Origin: Druceiella hillmani
Taxonomy: Eukaryota; Arthropoda; Insecta; Lepidoptera; Hepialidae
Direction of reading: 5' to 3'
Assembly: GCA_039881145.1 (NCBI GenBank)
Contig: JAYKKI010000003.1
Span: 9,259,501 to 9,323,500 of the forward strand
DNA length: 64,000 nt
Made by a program: the position numbers and the translations under genes. Positions 46,218 to 58,314 of this stretch are shown here, one piece after another (within the stretch, counting starts at the first letter, position 1; each line of letters starts with the position of its first letter). The notes below the pieces were generated by a model, which was given only the letters and a program-made list of their open reading frames with translations, searched no databases and had not been told where the DNA came from.

Positions 46218-47939
46218 GTGTTTTCTAAATATAAATTAAGTAATTTAATGTTATATAATAGTTCCGACAAATTCTACACCATATTCATTTTTTCAAATGT
46301 AAAATATATATTGCTAAAATCTACTTTGCCAGATTAGGGTGTAAAGTTTGAGCTTAATGCTACTTTTTAAAATATTTAAATGAAACTCTATCAGATTTAC
46401 TTTCTTTTTAAATATTATAAGACTTGCAGCCCGTATCAAATTAATATTTAAAAATATTTTACATAAATTCCTACTATAAGGTTAATTAAATTAAAATGTG
46501 ATAAATAAATATCTACTTATAATTGCAATTGATATAAGAATTATTTCCTTTTATAATTATTAATCAATTTATTGACTCAAAAAATGTAACGTTCATTAAT
46601 CAACACGTTTTTAAACTCAATATTATACGCCATCTTTCGTACTGAACTATTTCAAGAACAAAGGTAATTACACGGAACAACGTATCGAAACTGCGCCGTT
46701 CTTAGTAATTTACTTATTTTGTAAACGTAATTCACAGCTTATGTTTCAAGCAACATACTCACAAAATTGTCTGGCGGACGCGGGATATACGCGTCGTCGT
46801 TCACACGTTTACTGACAAGGTTTAATGTATTCATCGAGGTACGTTTTACACATTTGGCTATATTAATACATATATCTCACATAGACATGGTTGATTAATA
46901 AGTACTGTACCCTTAAAATGTAAACAAAATTGTTTTAGCGGCGGTGTTCTGCGGTTAGTGGGTATGTTAATGTTAATAATGATAATTCTAAAATAGATGA
47001 TACTGGTATGGAAACCATTAAGTAGGCGATATAATAGCATTCTGTTGAAACACGTTTTTTATTAATTTTAGAATATTGTTGTCGATTATGTAAGAAGGGA
47101 GTCCATCCTTGAAATTTTTCAAGAGTCGCTTTGAAAGTAATGTTTCTCCTATATAGTAGAACATTCTGAAATTGTAAAAAATGGATGGACAAGTAATAAA
47201 ACTTAAAGGAATAAAATTAGTTTTACGACATAAAATATACATAACATTCGATCGTAATATAGTTATAAGTAAAGATCTGAATTAATGTAGGTTTTTTAAT
47301 AGAACCAAAAAATTATACCATAATTACTTTTAAATTGCTCTTGTGAAATAAGTTTTAAAAATTATTTTGAAAAGTTGGAAGTGTTTACACCTTTTTTATT
47401 ATGTTTACAACTTTTAAGATACCGTACGTCAAATGAAAAATGAAACCTTCTCAGATCACTCACGTGCCATTTAAAACTTATAACAGGTAAATTGTTTTTG
47501 TAATCCGAGGATATGTGATGTATAATAAGGTTAAGATATAACATAACAAATATTTAAAATGTTGCAATACTTTCATTACTTGCGGTGGTAAATTATTAAC
47601 ATCTGATCAAGTTTATTTAAATGAAATATCTAAATGCAGGGCACAACTACTTGCGGCAAACATGTCCTTGAATACTAATGACAGGGTGGATCAACTTCGT
47701 AACGCATTAAATATATTTACAGGGGTATTGCATGCTATTTACTACGCAAGTAGCGAATGTTTTCTTTGTCGAAGTGAGAAGTTATGTAACAGAACATTTA
47801 TTTAGAAATGTCAACTTCTTTTTAAATTATGGCGAAATTTTGTTTTCACAAGAATTAATTCTTCTCAAATATTAATTGTTATGAAAAGAAAATTTTGTTA
47901 TTGTTTAAATTTATTTTAACGGTGCTGCTCAATAATTTC

Positions 47940-50900
47940 CAAATAATTATTATTCATCTTCATAATTTTTTTTATCCTTCTTTCGGCCTAATGTAAAAAT
48001 TTAAATCAATATTCACCAATATGCAATTTAAGTATAAAATTACCTATAATCCTAAAAAACTTACTAATCCATAATAAAAACTTACTATCCGAAACATAGC
48101 ATCCTTTCAAATTGAAATCATGATCATACGTTCTAAAATGAATGTATTTAAAAATATTTATTTAATTATGTTAACGAAAAAAACATTTAGGTTTGAGTCA
48201 TAAATTTTAAAGTTATTCTTAAGAAACCATGGTTTTAAAAAGCTGTTAGAGTTTTCACTCAAACTTAACTAACGACAATATTGCACGTCCTAGTAGAATG
48301 AAATAAATTAAAGGAGAAAAAGGAATACTGAGAAAAATTAATTGAAATTATTATGAATAATAGGGATGCAATATTGTCGCTGTACTTAAACATAAATACT
48401 ACACCGTAAATAAAAATCACGTATAATTCATTTACAATAATACGACAAATATTGCTTGATGCAGACCAATATTCGATAGACAACAACGACTATACACCCA
48501 ATAATTACGTCGGCAGATGAAATCAATTAGTCGAGCCTATCACCACGCCCCCACAATAAACGGAATAATGAATGAGTCGCGACGTCTCCGGAAGAAATCG
48601 TTCGCGGTTTGACAATGCCACTCAAATGGCGCAGTCCGGAAGGCGATACGGCCTGTGCTCCCTCAGTGAAGATAGTCACATATGTTTCCACTTCTGCTAC
48701 GCGATTTTCCACACGCCCGCGTGGATTTGAACAACATTGCGACTGGTTCAAACTTCATAGTACTCGTATTTGACAAGATACTGTATTATTCACGTTTTTA
48801 AATGTTATCATATTTTAGGTTAATACGTTAATAATACTTACGATAAATACGAGCATATTTTAAAAGGTAGGTATTGTGACATCATTCACATATTTACACT
48901 ATAAAATATGGGCATGTTAAAGTCAAAGTTTATTATTTACTTAGATGATGCTTAACCTAACATCTGTATTCTGGATGTAGTAGAAACGTATTCTAATTTG
49001 TACAAAATCGAAGCTAAAACACTTAGGATATTTGAGTTGTACGTTGTTTGTTCCTTTATGATTGACTTGTACACGGAGTGTAAAATATTATCACATTTAA
49101 ATCAGAATTACTTATAAGCTATCACGAGATATTGCGTAAATTTTCGGTATGTTGATAAACAGCGTACAATGTGACATTTATATTCTCGACACATAAAAAA
49201 TATTTTCAAGTTTATATTAAATCTAAGCTATAAAGCCCTGGAATTTTGAGCAGCATATCGTTTATTCTTTTAGCATTGACTTTGTATGAAAAAGATACGT
49301 AAATTGATCAAGCTCTTGAATTCTTCGCTTCTTCGATATCGGTATATACATGAACAAATTTTTGTTCATAGCAAAGAGAACTCAATTTAATTTTCCGCTC
49401 CTTGACGAACAAGATTGCTCTTTTGGATCGTTATTCAACTTACAATGTTTTGTTTCCATTTTGAAATTTAGAATTTGGAACTCTTACCATATTAGTTAAT
49501 ATATTATGTTTCTTCTCTGATTATATGGTAGCGTGCAAATTGAAACAAAAATGTTAATTTTTAACAGACTAATAACGAAAGTCCTCAAATAAATTTTCGC
49601 AACATTCGGATTCGCAAGTGCCTCAAGTACAATAAGACAGGTGATAATAAAAAGCTGTCTATGATTTTAGAAAAGTGTCTGAATTCAACTTTCAGGAAAT
49701 TTTTTATCGATTTTGCAAGATATTTGATAAAACAGAGACAAAGACTACAAGAGACATCAATGGAACAAATGATTCAGTGGGCGACTGAATACCGTGAGCG
49801 CCGAACGAGCCATGTCTAGTGAGTACTCGCTGAGCTAATAAAATACAATTGAAATCGGCGACGAACTACAAGATCTGTAGTTCGTATGAAAAATTAATTA
49901 CTAACTCTGGACAAACTTAGTAAAATTTTGTTCCAACTCTGCAAAAATGTTCAAAATTAAAAATACAAGTAATTTCTCAATTACAAATAATTTTTGTAAC
50001 CAAATAAGGCTGCTATAAAAATAAACTTAGCCAAAGAGCAACTAGTGCATGTATAAATTATGATATAATTTTTTACTGTAGGACCACGAAGATAAGACTC
50101 TCAGAAATTATTAGTATAGAGCGAATCTTTGCCATCATTGCTTATCTTCACACAATCTTTCTTTATCCATGAAGAAGACCTGAATGTTAGGTATGTATAA
50201 AAGAACAACATATACTAAGTTTATGCTAGATACTACCTGAAAAGTAAAACATTTCAAAGGTCAAACGGAAAGTGATTCACGATTAGTGAGTCGAAATTTA
50301 CGAATAAACGCTTAAAGCGCATTGATTTGGAAGTACTCTTTAAAAAACACATTTGTCATTATATCTTCTTGATGAATCTATTATAAATAGGCACCGTTAC
50401 TAAAAATGTTAAGTTTTTAATATTCCATAAATAACAGCCATGAATATAATTTTTATGCTGTATTCTATTTGAGTTCATGTAACGTACGCGTATACATCAG
50501 ATTTATTGAATTCAACTAATTAATTCAAAGTGAAATTCGAAGCGATTTACAAACGCTTTCTCTGAAAACGTGTTTTTATTATTTTCTTCGAAGTTTTTTT
50601 AAGAAAATAATTCTGTTATTAGCATTCCCAGAATATTACATTTTATTGCCACGAATAAAGTTAAATTTTTTTCTAAATTATGAAATAAATTGTACCAATA
50701 TTGAATAAATATATGAGATACCTGAATAAATTGATTTTTTTCCAATAACATTTCTATACGTTCCTTGCTTACAAATACAAATATTTATTCAACATTTAAG
50801 CCAGATAATTAGGAAATGAAATTAGTAACGTTATTAGACTTTCTTCATATACACATACACATATATAAGAACATATAGGTTGGTCCAACTACTAAACTGT

Positions 50901-50985
50901 GTTGTATCAAAACAACAATTTTTCGATTTAGATTCTTGCACAAAATATATTATATTTTACGTGGCATTTTACGCCTTTATAATAA
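47940..50985 (+). repeat. Nested ~3 kb tandem duplication, first copy
   Basis: This stretch follows the unit order from the block matching A 6,570 to the block matching A about 12,470. The sequence then restarts at the A 6,570 equivalent. Both copies contain the conserved block that begins AATTAGTCGAGC (48,524 here, 51,578 in the second copy). The duplication is internal to unit C and absent from A and B. Confidence 0.7.
48520..48770. promoter_or_regulatory. Conserved noncoding block, unit C copy 1
   Basis: Counterpart of 7,150-7,410 with GAGTCGCGACGTCTCCGGAA and GCGTGGATTTGAACAACATT. The E-box region is changed to GTCACATATG. Both strands are open over about 200 bases, which follows from the GC-rich composition. 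Confidence 0.45.
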
Positions 50986-51579
50986 GATTTTATTACGATA
51001 TTAATAAAAACAGTTATTATTCATCTTCATGGATTTTTAAAAGTTAATAGAAATTTTTGAAATTAATTATCCCATACGTAAAATACCATCAAGCAATTTA
51101 GATATAACATTATTTGTAATCCTAAAGAAGCGTTACTGAGTCGTTTACCTAAACCACATTATCGATCCAAACCGTCTCCTTTGTCCAATTTACCCGTTAT
51201 CATCGTTTATTCCAAAATGAAGATAATTAAAATTAAAAAAAACCCGTTCTAAAATGAATGCATTGTTCTTTCTAAAATGAATTTATAATAATATATGATA
51301 CCCAAAAAAAATGATTTATGTTTGAGTTATAATTTCACAATTTCTTTCATATAATTAGTCGAGGATAATATTACAGGTATCAGTCTTGTAGTTTAAAACG
51401 AGCGAAAAAAAAAACGCAAAAATAAAAATAAGTAATTATAATTATTATGTATAATCAAGTTATTATGATAAAAAAATACGTACACTTCAGTCACAATCAT
51501 ACACAAAATGTTGCACAATGACAGATTAGACTGACAACATACGATTGTACCCGCAACACAAGTGTCGACAGCGAAATTA

Positions 51580-51830
51580 ATTAGTCGAGCTTATCACCAC
51601 GCCCTGGCAATAAGCAGAATAATGAATGAGTTGCGACGCGTCCGGAAGGAATCGTTCGCAGTTTAACAATCCCACTCAAATGACGTTGTAGGGAAGTCGA
51701 TATGACGGATGTTGCCTCAGGGAAGAAAGTTATCTACGTATCCATTTCCGCTACGCGATTTTCTACACACTCGCATGAACTAGGACAACATTGTGACTGG
51801 CTCAAACCTCAAATATGTTTAATTAGTATA
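51580..51830. promoter_or_regulatory. Conserved noncoding block, unit C copy 2
   Basis: The most diverged of the four copies. GAGTTGCGACGCGTCCGGAA and TGTGACTGGCTCAAACCTC are kept and the E-box is lost. The forward frame open in the other copies has a stop here. Confidence 0.4.
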
Positions 51831-52525
51831 CTGTAATATTTACATTTTTTAACGTATTCGCATAAATAATGTACAACGTATGATTTATATTTTTTTTACT
51901 TGAAACATTCAAGTGTTTACAAAATCGAAGCTTTTTAAGTTTTGGAAATTTGAGCAATATATTGATTATTCTTATATGTTCGACCTTATGTCAAATGAAT
52001 ACGGAAACGTATCAGTCTCTTTAATTCCTCTCTGCTTTAATATCGATATCTTCTTAAAAAACATTTTGTACACCGCCAAGAGAAATCAATTTAATGCCTC
52101 TTCTTAACGTACGAGGCCGCTTTTTTAAATCGCTAATTTACCTGTGGTGATAGTCATTCAGTGTTCAATTAAATTAAAGCATACTTTGTTTTCATATTGA
52201 TAATTTGAGATTCCAGTCATGTCATTTAACGACGTACTTATAGTAAGATGTATCTCTAAATTTTATGTTTCTTCTTTGAACATATCTAAGCAAGTAAATT
52301 GAAACAAAAAAGTCGATTTTTTAACAAACTGATGGAGAAAGACTTCAAACAAATTTTCGAAACATTCAGATCCGCTAATACAATATATACGGGTAGAGAA
52401 GATAAAAACAAAAACCTTTCAAACGCTAGTGGACTCGTACTACGAGAGTTCCGTACACATTTAAATATTTGTAAACATTTAATGGTACATAATATTCCTA
52501 TCACGGGCTGTCTTTCGATCGAATG

Positions 52526-52637
52526 CACGGCGCATGTTCCTAAAAAAATTAAATTGCGATAAAGTACCCGATTAATTAATAATGGATTGCTTAACGTAAG
52601 AGATAAAATCATTTTTATTTGTATTGAAAAAGATTAA
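52526..52637 (+). repeat. 112-bp direct repeat, copy 1
   Basis: It starts GCACGGCGCATGTTCCTAAA and includes AATGGATTGCTTAACGTAAG. It recurs at 62,879-62,995 at roughly 90 percent identity with unrelated flanks. It is not present in units A and B. Confidence 0.8.
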
Positions 52638-52756
52638 GAATTTACAGCTATGACTAGAATTTAGTTGGGTTCAGTCTTGAGTCAAACGTGATGTAAAATA
52701 GCTGTAAGTCGGTTATGCGAATTTTTTAATTTAACTCATCAAACTGTTATCGCTAC

Positions 52757-52771
52757 ATATTATATATATGC

Positions 52772-52811
<40 letters not shown>

Positions 52812-52818
52812 TATATAT

Positions 52819-52887
<69 letters not shown>
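52757..52887. repeat. (TA)n microsatellite
   Basis: A long TA run with short TATATTATA and ATAGATATAT interruptions. Confidence 0.92.
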
Positions 52888-52890
<3 letters not shown>

Positions 52891-53550
52891 CTAGATTCGA
52901 GTTTCGCCAGTGCCAAAATTATGTGTTATTCAATTTTTTTTTAATTGTAAATCATTTCTCTAACCAAATAAGACTGTAATGAATAAAAACAATGAAACAA
53001 CACCAGAAAGTAGCAGCTATATTTAACAGATTTTAATATTAAATTTCACACATCTATATTACCGGGATATAAGAAGGTATTTCATCCTTGGTCCCACGAA
53101 GAGAGTACCCAGAAATTATCGACATACGCTCTGCTATCACTACTTACCATCATGCCATTTTCATTTCAGACGATTTAGCGTATGCCTATACATTACATTT
53201 GTTAAATTCAATTTATTAATTAAGCGCCAAATTCGAAACGATATGCGGATACTTTTTTCCGAAAACGTGTTTTCATTATTCATTTTTTCAAAGTTTGTTT
53301 AAACAATTATTATCTTAATAGCATGCATTTAATAGTTCGTCATTATGAAAAAAGCTTAATAATTTTTTAAATTGGAAAATAGTCTTGGAAAAGTCTAAAG
53401 GATCCTAAACAAAATTAATTTACGTTTCCAGTATAATTATGCATACGTTCATAAATATAGCACTTATTTTTATAGATATCTACCCAACATTAGTGTCAGT
53501 TGTTTAAGAAATAAAATTCATTCAAAAAACAATGTCAGGCTTTCTTCATC

Positions 53551-53753
53551 AATATACGTTTTAAGGATCTATAGATTTACGCATTATCAATCTACGCATT
53601 TCAGAACCTATGGGTTTACCCATTACCAATATTCGTTTTTAAGGACCTATAGGTTTACCCATTATCAATATACCCATTTAAATACCTTATAGGTATACCG
53701 CTTTATCAACATATGCATTTAAGGACTTTTAGGGACCTATAGGATTACTTAAG
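53551..53753 (+). repeat. Tandem array, five ~40-bp units
   Basis: Units start near 53,551, 53,591, 53,631, 53,670 and 53,711, each with TTTAAGGACCTATAGGTTTA followed by CCCATTATCAATAT in varying form. Unit A has a single copy near 12,340. The array therefore expanded in the nested C copy. Confidence 0.85.
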
Positions 53754-53882
53754 TAAAAAAAAACTGTCATACGATATAAATCCTTGAACAAAATATTTTA
53801 CGAGGTGTTTTTATAGAGAGAAAAATAAGTTATGAGTTAATGTTCCTGTTTGTTGCTGAAGGTTTTCATAAAAACTATTTAG

Positions 53883-53946
53883 AATATTCTCATGACTGTA
53901 GTTAATCTAAATATATTTTAAATATTCTCATGACTGTAGTTAATCT
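53883..53946 (+). repeat. 26-bp direct repeat pair
   Basis: AATATTCTCATGACTGTAGT plus TAATCT occurs at 53,883-53,908 and again at 53,921-53,946, separated by 12 AT-rich bases. Confidence 0.92.
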
Positions 53947-56900
53947 CATGTCAAAAGGTCCGTCTGATCATACGCTCGTATAGATTTATTAAAGTTACCA
54001 ATTCCGATGCTTCCCTAGGCTATCTATTCCTACCTATTTCGATCTTTCTCGTTTATGACCAGCTTTCAATATATTATTAAGTAATGAAATTTTAATTAGG
54101 AGTAAAGTAAAGTAAGAATATTAGAAAAAAATGAAATTTTGGAAATATGACCCAAATTTATTTCATGATGTTTAAAACGTTTCAAAAAAGCCCAAGCTTT
54201 TTCGTTATTTATTATAATTGTGTATTAGATTTTGATTTGAAAGAAGAGAATTATTAAAACCCCATTTCTGTCTGAGAACAAATATATATAATACGTTTTA
54301 GTATTTTCTATATACAATATTTACCTTCAGTTAAACTATATCTGTGAAAATTACCCGTGCGTATAAGAAAACAAATGTCAAAACTAATGTTAGTTGCAGA
54401 GCGCCAATCTTTAATTCAAACCAAGTTTTCTTCAAAAATAATATCTTTTACTAGCATTTGACTTTTTTGTAGGATTTGATACAAGAAACCTTTTATTTTT
54501 GTTATGTGATTAATTAAGTAACTATCCTCACCCATATAAAAATGACGTCGTTTCTCACCTGATGTCAGAAATAAATGACTATGAAACATTTTCATGATGA
54601 AAAATGTATCATTATAAATGCAGAAATAAGTTCTTTACTGGTTAATAGAGAACAAAAATTACTATAAAACTATTTGTGCATGTCAGTGCAGAATTTTAAA
54701 GATGCAAAGAAGTGACAAAAAACGATAAATACCGTCTCGTTATATTTAATAGAATAATTCTTAATGCTGAAAACATTTAATTAATAATTCCTAGTAAAAA
54801 TGAAACTGTAATGAATGAGAGATTTGTTAAAAAACTGCATTTTGATACACCTGATATGTTAAGTGATAAATTGATTGGAAACTAAGTAAATTGGAAACAA
54901 AATTTTGAAGAGTAATATAATACAATAAAAGTTAAGATGCAAAAAAAATGTGTTCGGTCCATTTCTATATTGTTGGCAGTTTTTTATTGAAACTTCACTA
55001 TAGCCTGTCATGTAAATAATTCTGTAAACATTATTTTGTTTAAAGAAAATTTATTTAAATAGATATATCGACACTCTGGAAGTCACTGTGATATCAAAGT
55101 TGGTCTGAAAATATCTATAGGTAAATTATGTTAGTATAGAAGATTTTATTTCGATGCACACTCAAACCTTGGCAAAATAAACTCTTCTATGCAGCGAACA
55201 AAATTAATACTATTTGCGGACGAGACTTAAGTCGTACAGAAAAAAGTGGGAATTGCGCCTTTAAAAAGGGAACATATTCAGTTTACAAAGGTCATGCACT
55301 CGTTCAGCTTATGATAATAGGCAACACAACTGGCTTATTTGATACATCAGGGTCGTATTTTGTTGAGTGTCAAAGTTTTCACACATTTAATATTGCTTTC
55401 ATTTTGATATTGCAATTGAAAGCTTGCGATGATAGTTTCTTTAAGACGATGTTACAGCAGTCGATCAAAGGCTCTGCTATAATATTTCACCTTCAGATGA
55501 TTTAAAGTTAGTGGCTAAAATTTCATTTTTTTTGTAAAATTGCCAAAAACACAATGATCAAGAGGAAAATTATTCTAGACTGATTACTTCTAAGATGGGT
55601 TGTAAAATATAAAAAACACTATCTAAAATATAGATAGCTCCCGGAAATGTTATGTGTTTCCCATATATTTTATATACTCATTCTTTATACAATGTATTTT
55701 AGACCATCTCGTAATAATATTGTGGACGACGTGAAAATCATTCATTCTATTACATTAAAAATTCAATCAAAACATAACAGTACAAGAAACTGAAAACGAA
55801 TGGATCGAAAAACGTGTTATTTCAAATGAAATTTATACAAATGACCGTTAGAACTTCCTAGAACTGATATTTTTAGAGTTGCGCTACCTAAATATTTAAG
55901 ATATAAATTAAAAAATACTAATTCTCCCATAGAGGTAAATATCACTACTCAAAATCGGCCTTTAAAACGTTTATACAACAAAAATTTCCGAATTTTTGTT
56001 CTGTAATAAGAAAAGTAAATGTTATTAAGCCTTGGTCGTATTAGTCAAAAAAATAAAGGAAATGAAGCAAATACATTGGACTGTAGGTGATGCATTTAAA
56101 ATATAAATTTAACACGTAGAAATTCTGGGGGAAATATTTATAAGTAACAATTCTAAAATCAAAACACGCCATTTATGCCCATTTTACTGATATCATAATA
56201 TAATGTGAAATTAATTTGATATTTTTTTTGTCACGAAAGACAATTAAAATTAATTAGTTTATATTTTTTGTGTAATTTACTTCACCTGGTTCATATTCAA
56301 GTTCTGAGATTATAATATTAGCTAATGGATTTCATCATACAGAGCGCGCGTATAAAGATTTATACATAGAAATTATAATTATTCTGAACAGACAAATTTA
56401 CTTTTTCATATTTTACTATTAACTGTAAAATTTTTTAAGCTTTTTTTCCAAAACTTATTTCGAATAAATAACATTTAACATTATTTTCTAATATCAAAAC
56501 TCTGTTTATGCAATTGGCTATAAAGAATTGTTTGCTTCCGATATTATTTTTCCTTGATAACAATAATAAAAATAATATAATTTTTCCTTAAAATAAAGGC
56601 ATACTTGGATTTCATATTTAAAGTTATTGATTTTAGCCTTTTGTATGCATTACTTAGCTATTAAGTATTACTTTTAAAACTCACGAAAATAAGCATCGTT
56701 CATTGTAATAAACTAAGATATAGCAAAACACAAGGCCTTTTACGTTCATATTTTATTTGTTAAATTATATTGAAACGAAAACCTGAACTCTATGTAAGTA
56801 ACATATCTAAAAAAATTACAAATGTTAAATTGCAGAACGATTATGGATCATAATTTGGTTTGCCATCAATAAACACAATTTGATCCAATATGTTCTTCGG

Positions 56901-57011
56901 TGGCTGTTACGTTCCTTACTGATAAAGTCTATTAATCAAACTAAGTGAAACTGCCAAAATATCACGTCGAAAATAACAAAATAGCGCAGTGGCACGTGAG
57001 AGGCGTAACGG

Positions 57012-57227
57012 GTGTTCCAAATGGAAGTCGATAAGGGATTCCCATTGCGATTTCGACCAGTAAGCCCATTCTATTATTTACGATTGTTAGGCGGTTTTTA
57101 CCAAACTAAGGCAAAATTTGATGTGATTAAACAGATTTTTATGTATTTATCAATAGAAAAGAAATATATATTTACTGATCGCAACGAAATTATGACTTAT
57201 TACGTTTTAAGCAAACGTCCCAATTAA
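57012..57227 (+). other. Open reading segment of unknown nature, possible receptor first exon
   Basis: An open frame of 71 codons. The N-terminal half, MEVDKGFPLRFRPVSPFYYL followed by RLLGGFYQTK (from the second ATG), is less AT-driven than the surroundings. It distantly recalls the first transmembrane region of insect gustatory or odorant receptors (R-P-x-Y-Y-L-x-R-L-L-G). The frame runs to the edge of foldback copy 4. I see no further exons, no conserved splice pattern and no paralogue in units A or B. This is a weak resemblance only. Confidence 0.2.
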
Positions 57228-57231
57228 ATGA

Positions 57232-57451
57232 AACTACGTGATGTAGTATTATTTCTACTTTCTTTAAGTTCTTTACCACCTATCTTCAGTTGGGCTATTA
57301 TATTCTTTGCTAATAGCCCATCTAAAAATGTAATACAACGAAACTTAGGTCGCGGTAAAGAATTTAAAGAAAATAGAAATACTACTACATCATGTAGTTT
57401 CATTTAATTGTGAATAATGAATTTCTACAAAATTAACGCCAAATATATTCA
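57232..57451 (+). mobile_element. Foldback element copy 4 (most complete fold)
   Basis: The left arm starts AATTAAATGAAACTACGTG, the right arm ends TAGTTTCATTTAATTG (57,410), and an unpaired tail runs to ATATTCA at 57,451. The outer 55 bases of the arms pair well. The inner apex (TGGGCTATTATATTCTTTGC with TAATAGCCCA) also pairs. The left arm lost the ribozyme-like core by a small deletion. The right arm keeps a decayed version at 57,317-57,354 (CUAAAAA, GAAA, GGUC, GCGG). Confidence 0.8.
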
Positions 57452-58314
57452 ATAATGGAAACATCATAAGAAACTATAATTTATTTGTATACCCTTTATC
57501 TTTGCTTATTTAAGATTAAATTTAAAAAAAAGTGAAACAAAACACCGATGAAAATATCCCGTCTAAATGATAATTTTGCTACAAATAAAATGTTTACCAA
57601 AGAATTTAACTAATATCAAATAAAATTTAAAAAAAGACATGGAATTTTATTAAATAATAAAAAAAGAACGAGAGATGTCGTGGGACACCAGATAGGAATG
57701 AAGTTCCTTTTGCCTATATGTTATGTATTAAATATAGGTTATCTAAAAGAAAAAAAATATTAAAAAACCTTGTTAATTGTATGATATGAGGAAATAAAAA
57801 TGAATATAATAATTAACTATACAATTAATTTTAAAATTAAAAATTATTCCGAAATTTTTTCTTTGTTTTATAGCTTTAAATGTTTCTAGTAAAACCAATG
57901 AAATTAAAATTAAAATTAATTTTAAATTTAAATTCAATTTTTAATAAAAATTAAATGGATATAATGAATTGTGACATTTATTTAAACGATTTAAATAAAT
58001 TATTAAATAATGAAAATAAGGGAGTATGCGAATAATTTATTGTAGTTTATTAATTTTAAGTATTTAATAAATGATGATACCTTTATGTACACCTATACGT
58101 ACTTACCTACCCAGTAATTTTGTCCCTTAATTATTTACGTACTTAGTATCCAAATGCTTCATGCCTTTGTATACACCTTTAGAATTGATAACACCTGTAC
58201 ATACATTCTTACCTAACTACCTAACATTTTCATATTTCACGCCATGGTGTATACCTGCATATATACAACTATCTATTTATTTTAGTGCTTTCTTGCCTAC
58301 ATGATATACAACAA

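Larger units (their letters stand above)
46220..51570. other. Unit C noncoding stretch, left part
   Basis: It aligns with units A and B in order but with many deletions. It contains the conserved block copies at 48,520-48,770 and, in the nested repeat, 51,580-51,830. No frame is shared with the other units and no gene is seen. Confidence 0.6.
51000..53800 (+). repeat. Nested ~3 kb tandem duplication, second copy
   Basis: This is the second copy of the internal duplication of unit C. Homology resumes with the TTATTCATCTTCATGG segment near 51,016, matching 47,950, and continues to the array of about 40-bp repeats at 53,551-53,753. It has diverged from the first copy and contains a long (TA)n tract at 52,757-52,887. 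Confidence 0.7.
53760..58310. other. Unit C-specific DNA without a supported gene
   Basis: Between two blocks that are only about 0.5 kb apart in unit A (12,380 and 12,860), unit C has about 5.3 kb, including the repeats listed separately. It holds foldback copy 4, an open segment at 57,012-57,227 and degenerate pyrimidine-rich repeats near 58,085-58,265. Open frames at 55,311-55,505 and elsewhere resemble nothing I know. Confidence 0.5.

Noticed and set aside
48527..48751. Minus-strand frame and an overlapping forward frame in the conserved block.
   Set aside because: A forward frame is open in three copies, but the A/B differences concentrate in codon positions 1 and 2, one copy has a stop, and there is no shared start codon. 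GC-rich composition explains the open frames.
52286..52612. Overlapping frames of 108 (minus) and 87 (plus) codons.
   Set aside because: Both strands are open in a mixed region that is partly unit DNA and partly the 112-bp direct repeat. No domain or conservation.
55224..55237. GACTTAAGTCGTAC, resembling the Tigger terminal-repeat core.
   Set aside because: Only about 12 bases match, half of them a palindrome, with no second end or further element sequence nearby. Probably chance.
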